Origin: Littorina saxatilis
Taxonomy: Eukaryota > Mollusca > Gastropoda > Littorinimorpha > Littorinidae
Direction of reading: 5' to 3'
NCBI RefSeq assembly: GCF_037325665.1
Contig: NC_090258.1
Span: forward strand, 34,511,129 to 34,575,128
DNA length: 64,000 nucleotides
A program made the position numbers and the translations under genes. Position 1 is the stretch's first letter. Each line of letters starts with the position of its first letter. Shown here one piece after another: positions 61,509 through 64,000 of this stretch. The notes under the pieces are model-generated. The model saw nothing but the letters and a program-made list of their open reading frames with translations. It was not told where the DNA came from and did no database searches.

Positions 61509-62097
61509 TCCCCCATTTCATTCTGTCTCCCTCTCTCTCTCTCTCAAACAAATACAAATACGGGGAAGAAACTTTCGCAATGCAGAAAGTCTTTCGATTA
61601 GTTATAACGTCTCACGTTTTGTGGTACGATTTGAGTTTTGTTTGTTTTGTTTTGTATTTCTTTGAAGCGAATGCTTGCATATTGCACGTGCACGCAAGAA
61701 ATTGACAGTGTTGTCACGTCAGTTGGCTTTGTATCTGCAAGTTTGCCATACCTCTTGAATCTGCGCGCTAATGCGTTGGACCATAAGCGAAGATGGTCTA
61801 ACCATGCAACACCTCCGCAACAGAATCTGAAAAATAAGGGCGTACTTGTAATCATATGTAAATGTGTGTGTGTATGTGTGTGTGTCTGTGAGTGTGAGTG
61901 TGTGTGTGTGCGTGTGCGTGTGATATATATGTAAAATACGTCAAGCAATACCCATTTAATGGTAGAATGAACCAGTCTTGTTTCTTTTCTTAGTGTCCAG
62001 CCACTGTTCCAACGGCAACATGGTTGTAAACATCAATCCTGGCAACGGGTTCACGGGCAGTGTCGGAGTGCAGGGCAACCAAGGAATTTCCGAATGA
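46214..62097 (+). CDS. EGF-like repeat protein, last three exons
   Basis: The exons are 46214-46333, 48343-48540 and 61994-62097, all GT/AG and phase-consistent, ending at TGA. The first encodes one compact EGF-like domain with six cysteines (FNCTRTGTPCNNGGSC, TCVCPPSFAGYDC). The second encodes another (ACRYQPCANGGTC, FGCYCPDGFYGERC) with a Thr/Gly/Ser-rich insertion (GTTGTTPGTT) between its third and fourth cysteines. The last exon encodes a 33-residue tail, SHCSNGNMVVNINPGNGFTG onward, with no transmembrane segment. The protein is therefore probably secreted or extracellular. The first exon starts mid-codon, so signal peptide and earlier exons lie upstream and were not found. The family is too general for a gene name. 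The final intron is 13.5 kb and contains large satellite arrays. Confidence 0.8.
47207..47509 (-). mobile_element. tRNA-derived SINE, second copy, 12-bp TSD
   Basis: It is nearly identical to 4651-4956. ATCTTGTTGATG flanks both sides (47195-47206, 47510-47521). It sits in the EGF-gene intron. Confidence 0.88.
47600..47855. repeat. Long (TG)n tract
   Basis: About 250 bp of nearly pure TG with a few interruptions (CGCGCG, TTTTG). It is a strong Z-DNA candidate. Confidence 0.95.
48063..48294. repeat. Mixed trinucleotide repeats: (GAT)n, (GAC)n, (AAC)n
   Basis: (GAT)n at 48063-48130, imperfect ACG/GTG/GCT blocks to 48230, then (AAC)n at 48256-48291. This block lies immediately upstream of the EGF exon acceptor at 48342. 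Confidence 0.9.
48343..48540 (+). CDS. EGF protein exon: EGF-like domain 2
   Basis: Acceptor CCGTCTCCCCAG, donor GTAGAG. All six cysteines are present. The sequence between the third and fourth cysteines is unusually long (about 30 residues) and rich in Thr, Gly and Ser. Trinucleotide repeats end about 50 bp before the exon. Confidence 0.85.
49659..49740. repeat. (TG)n microsatellite
   Basis: About 80 bp of TG preceded by (CT)n. Confidence 0.92.
49858..51895. repeat. 52-bp minisatellite, about 39 copies
   Basis: The unit is GAGTGATACAGGGGGCATGG, ATAGGTGAAGGGGGGCGGGG, AGTGAAGGGGGT with minor variants (GAGGGCGGGGACTGAAGAGG; 51- to 53-bp lengths). The plus strand is G-rich (G-runs of 5-6). Long minus-strand frames of up to 450 codons are a consequence of the unit lacking stops. 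Confidence 0.95.
52170..53750. repeat. About 118-bp tandem unit, head-to-head arrays
   Basis: The unit core TCCCAGTGGAAAGCTAGCAG, CAACAGAGTCGCGCTACC occurs about 4 times in plus orientation (52170-52575) and about 9 times in minus orientation (52580-53750). The orientation flips at about 52573. Confidence 0.88.
53774..54628 (-). repeat. Family A repeat, reverse copy inside TIR element
   Basis: Starts CAAGTCGCGTAAGGCGAAAA and ends CAAAACTTGACTAAATGT. Confidence 0.85.
54839..54935. repeat. 97-bp repeat, inverse of 61079-61175
   Basis: One mismatch over 97 bp with the inverse of 61079-61175; the core is GAATTTTGTCCAGTAGAATA. Confidence 0.9.
54975..55508 (-). mobile_element. tRNA-derived SINE, reverse orientation
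   Basis: Head at 55508: GGTGGCCGAGTGGTAAACGC (box A) and GCGAGTTCGACCC (box B). Body with GGGATCTTTAACGTGCACAC; tail (ATTG)n at 54975-54995. The end segment GCTTATATCGCGC...AGCGCAGGGATT is duplicated. Confidence 0.8.
55858..56925 (+). mobile_element. piggyBac-like element remnant
   Basis: TTAA flanks both sides (55854-55857, 56926-56929). The ends CACTTTCGTGAC and, inverted, CACTATTGTGAC match. At 56078 a frame reads MNRRRALSREEILRMLDLED, like piggyBac transposase N-termini. The rest of the transposase is absent. Confidence 0.65.
57287..58580. repeat. About 365-bp tandem repeat, 3.5 copies
   Basis: ACTGTCAGACTCATAAAAAC recurs at 57287, 57663, 58024 and 58424, each followed by TTCAAAAGTTGCAACATTTT and TTCAGAGAAAACAGCAT-like blocks. 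It is AT-rich and non-coding. Confidence 0.85.
58982..59118 (-). CDS. Possible terminal exon of unknown gene
   Basis: Acceptor TGTATTTATTAG, then 44 open codons ending in TAA. Product: WSKGRASPPVVAARRKIDLM, then EKFAKPELPSSTAETSALPS and SDQP. The first part is basic and the second serine-rich. Just after the stop, the same frame repeats a similar SSD-containing unit (DTDTLPSSDPSQADMDTG). It may therefore be the last exon of a gene, or a decayed copy whose coding once ran further. Upstream exons were not identified. Confidence 0.3.
59119..61026. other. EGF-gene intron, distal part
   Basis: No supported gene. A plus-strand frame at 60085-60447 starts in a G run and has no family likeness. TGATGACGTCATC at 60658-60670 is a palindromic CRE-like site in a GC-richer patch (60500-60720), possibly a promoter for the minus-strand exon at 58982-59118. 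Confidence 0.3.
59613..59655. repeat. (TG)n microsatellite
   Basis: About 40 bp of TG with one TTCTG interruption. Confidence 0.9.
61079..61175. repeat. 97-bp repeat, inverse of 54839-54935
   Basis: 96 of 97 bases match. It is preceded by GAAGGGACCTCGGTTTTTCG (61027), a block also in the SINE at 55350, so the piece may belong to a SINE-associated family. Confidence 0.9.
61474..61507. repeat. Poly-C run
   Basis: About 34 C residues. Other mononucleotide runs are at 972-988 (G) and 60102-60114 (G). Confidence 0.9.
61860..61922. repeat. TG tract before last EGF exon
   Basis: Imperfect TG, 70 bp upstream of the acceptor at 61993. Confidence 0.85.
61994..62097 (+). CDS. EGF protein terminal exon
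   Basis: Acceptor TTTCTTTTCTTAG. The exon completes a valine codon and stays open to TGA. The encoded tail is Gly/Asn-rich. Assignment rests on phase, splice site and openness; no domain is present. Confidence 0.6.
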
Positions 62098-62643
62098 CGC
62101 AATGAGCAATATGTATTAGTTCAAGACTATCGTGACGAGTATTGGAACAGATGACGTCATGGTGTCATGGATGTCGTCCGTTAGTGTAGTTTGTTTGTTT
62201 GATTGATTGCTTGCTTGCTGGCTGGCTTGCTTGATTTTTTTTCAACTAGTATTATCAAATCATCTTTACGCTGACGACAACTTTTGTTGTTGGTGAATTA
62301 ATATTGTTAAATAGCGTTTTAAGAAATGAATTCCGACTCACCACAGCAAGCAAGGATGTTGGTTTGTTTTGTGTGTTGAAGTGGAGGGCTGGTTTTATCA
62401 CACGTAAAACCATCCACATCTCAGACGGTCAGCCCAACTGTTTGCCTTTAAGATAGGTATAATTATGCGCACTTGCATAATTTTAGCTTATCTCATATAG
62501 TTGTTTGTACTTTTATCTTTATTTGGTCTTGTTTTGTTTTGTCTTTCTTTTCGGTTTTGCTTTATTTTTAGGGGGAGGAGCTCTTACTGAATACAATCAC
62601 AAAATCCTTGCTGTCCGCTAGAGTGCTGCTGACTCGAAGTGTG

Positions 62644-62649
62644 AATAAA
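62644..62649 (+). promoter_or_regulatory. Candidate poly(A) signal of EGF gene
   Basis: AATAAA, 547 bp after the EGF-gene stop. Confidence 0.3.
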
Positions 62650-63270
62650 ATCGATCAAGAAAAAAACTGCAGTCCAGTAAAAGAAACACTTCCGGACATC
62701 TCAGCCCCTACACCCCCCCCCCCCCACCCCCAATTTGGATCAGATTTGACCATGAGTCCACAACAACAGTTAAGATGCAGTACTCTCTTTTTGTACTTGG
62801 CAGAAAATCGGGCGCGTTTAGCCTTGGGGTGACGCATCAAACTGCCGGAAGTTGCGCGGAATCATGGGATAATCAAGAAGTCGTAGGAGGCAGATGGTCT
62901 CCAAATAGAGGCAGACACTTTCGCAGGATCGCAGACAACATACGTCAAAACCCAGCAAGTCTTCGTCATACCAGCTCCATAGTGCAGTAGTCGTCACAAT
63001 TTGGTGTCCCCTAAGCCACCGGGGACCCTCGGCGCCTATGACAAAGCGGATTTGACCGCGGCAATTTCCCCACAAAGCTGTCGTCTTCTTACGCGGCATA
63101 AAATAGTGCGGCTAACTAAAGAGATACTAGGCCATCCTAGCTAGCTAGGCGATCACGCGAGGAATGATTTGTAGCTTTGGAATGCTGGATATTCTGCGAT
63201 AGTGAACTATTTATTCCGATACGAGAGAAGGATGATAGAGATAACAATGGTTTGTTCACAATATAATACG

Positions 63271-63311
63271 ACGATGACGACGACAACGACGAGGACGACG
63301 ATGATGACGAC

Positions 63312-63376
<65 letters not shown>

Positions 63377-63440
63377 CGGACGACGACGAAGGCGACGATG
63401 ATGATGATGATGACCGGGAGGAGGAGGAGGAGGAGGAGGA
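63271..63440. repeat. (GAC)n, (GAT)n and (GAG)n tract
   Basis: The core is (GAT)n at about 63309-63375. Frames through it read MMMM, DDDD or SSSS and are artefacts. Confidence 0.93.
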
Positions 63441-64000
63441 AGGTCGCCCATTAGCATCAAGCTGGCTATCACAGTTTTGCCAGACAAAAAATGGCATTCG
63501 TGAGAGCATTATAGACAAGATAGAGCAGTTTTACATCCAGCCAAGCAAGCACGTCAAACCATGACAGAAAAAAAGACCAACAATAACAAAATGAGTGTGT
63601 GTGTACACAATAACTCTTCTTCGGACACTTACCCGTCCGCCGCTTGTTTCTGATGACCTTTCGTGCGCGTCTGGTTTTACGCGCATGCGTGCCACCCGCT
63701 TCCTTCTTGACCAGAAATACGCAATGAAAGGCCCGGATGTGGGGGATGCTAGGGTAATGGTTGTTTGTTGGAGCGCGATGATAATTTCCTGTTTCCGCGA
63801 CGACGTGCGAGCACTGGACCTTAGCTCAGTCTATCTTTGGTCTATCTTTTGATACTAATGTCCGGGTCTTACCTTTCTTCGTCTTGTATTTTAGGGCGCA
63901 TTCTTGCAATTAGTAGATGTAGAGGACGAAGCAGTAAAGTGTTTGTGTTCCACGTTTTGGCAACGGTGTTAATAATGACATGTACGCAATGTTATGATAT

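Larger units (their letters stand above)
62098..64000. other. EGF gene 3' UTR and intergenic sequence
   Basis: No gene was recognised. It holds (TTGC)/(TTGG) sequence at 62185-62235, a C run at 62716-62726 and (GAT)n/(GAC)n/(GAG)n repeats at 63271-63440. A GC-richer stretch at 62820-63110 has no supported frame. Confidence 0.4.

Overview
The window is eukaryotic and intron-rich, most likely from a marine gastropod mollusc. The evidence is spliced genes with GT/AG introns of up to 13 kb, tRNA-derived SINEs in styles common in molluscs, abundant (CA)n, (GA)n and (GTCT)n tracts, and one roughly 1 kb repeat family present in about six copies. A littorinid-like caenogastropod is my guess from the look of that repeat; it is not proven.

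Layout. (1) 1976-11282, plus strand: a complete five-exon glyoxylate/hydroxypyruvate reductase gene (GRHPR, 324 aa). Its introns hold a TA-flanked MITE with a 25-bp minisatellite and an inserted SINE, a TTAA-flanked foldback element with a nested palindrome, and copies of the roughly 1 kb family (called family A here). (2) 13445-22473, minus strand: at least five exons of a double-hotdog thioesterase-like gene, convergent with GRHPR. Its last intron holds a 5.8 kb L1/Tx1-like LINE with target-site duplications. (3) 23023-25078, minus strand: a small gene with a CaRF-like 'GCPAKLY' DNA-binding-type motif. It either stands alone or serves as the 5' part of gene 2. (4) 28263-42588, plus strand: at least five exons of a second double-hotdog gene, divergent from gene 2 and clearly its paralog. 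Between the two lies a 340-bp-arm, nearly perfect hairpin (25606-26293). (5) 46214-62097, plus strand: three 3' exons of a secreted or membrane EGF-repeat protein, the last after a 13.5 kb intron. (6) 58982-59118, minus strand: a possible terminal exon of an unknown gene.

The rest is mobile and satellite DNA. It includes three elements flanked by TTAA (two with piggyBac-like protein traces), several MITEs with long inverted ends, a CR1/Jockey-like LINE split by two DNA elements, a 39-copy 52-bp minisatellite, and a 2.7 kb TIR element that carries head-to-head arrays of a roughly 118-bp unit. I saw no retrovirus, LTR element, Polinton, CRISPR array, rRNA or convincing intact tRNA.

Functionally, GRHPR reduces glyoxylate and hydroxypyruvate and the two hotdog genes probably act on acyl-CoA-type thioesters. 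I see no evidence that the neighbouring genes form a pathway; the hotdog pair is a local duplication. The 5' ends of both hotdog genes and of the EGF gene were not found.
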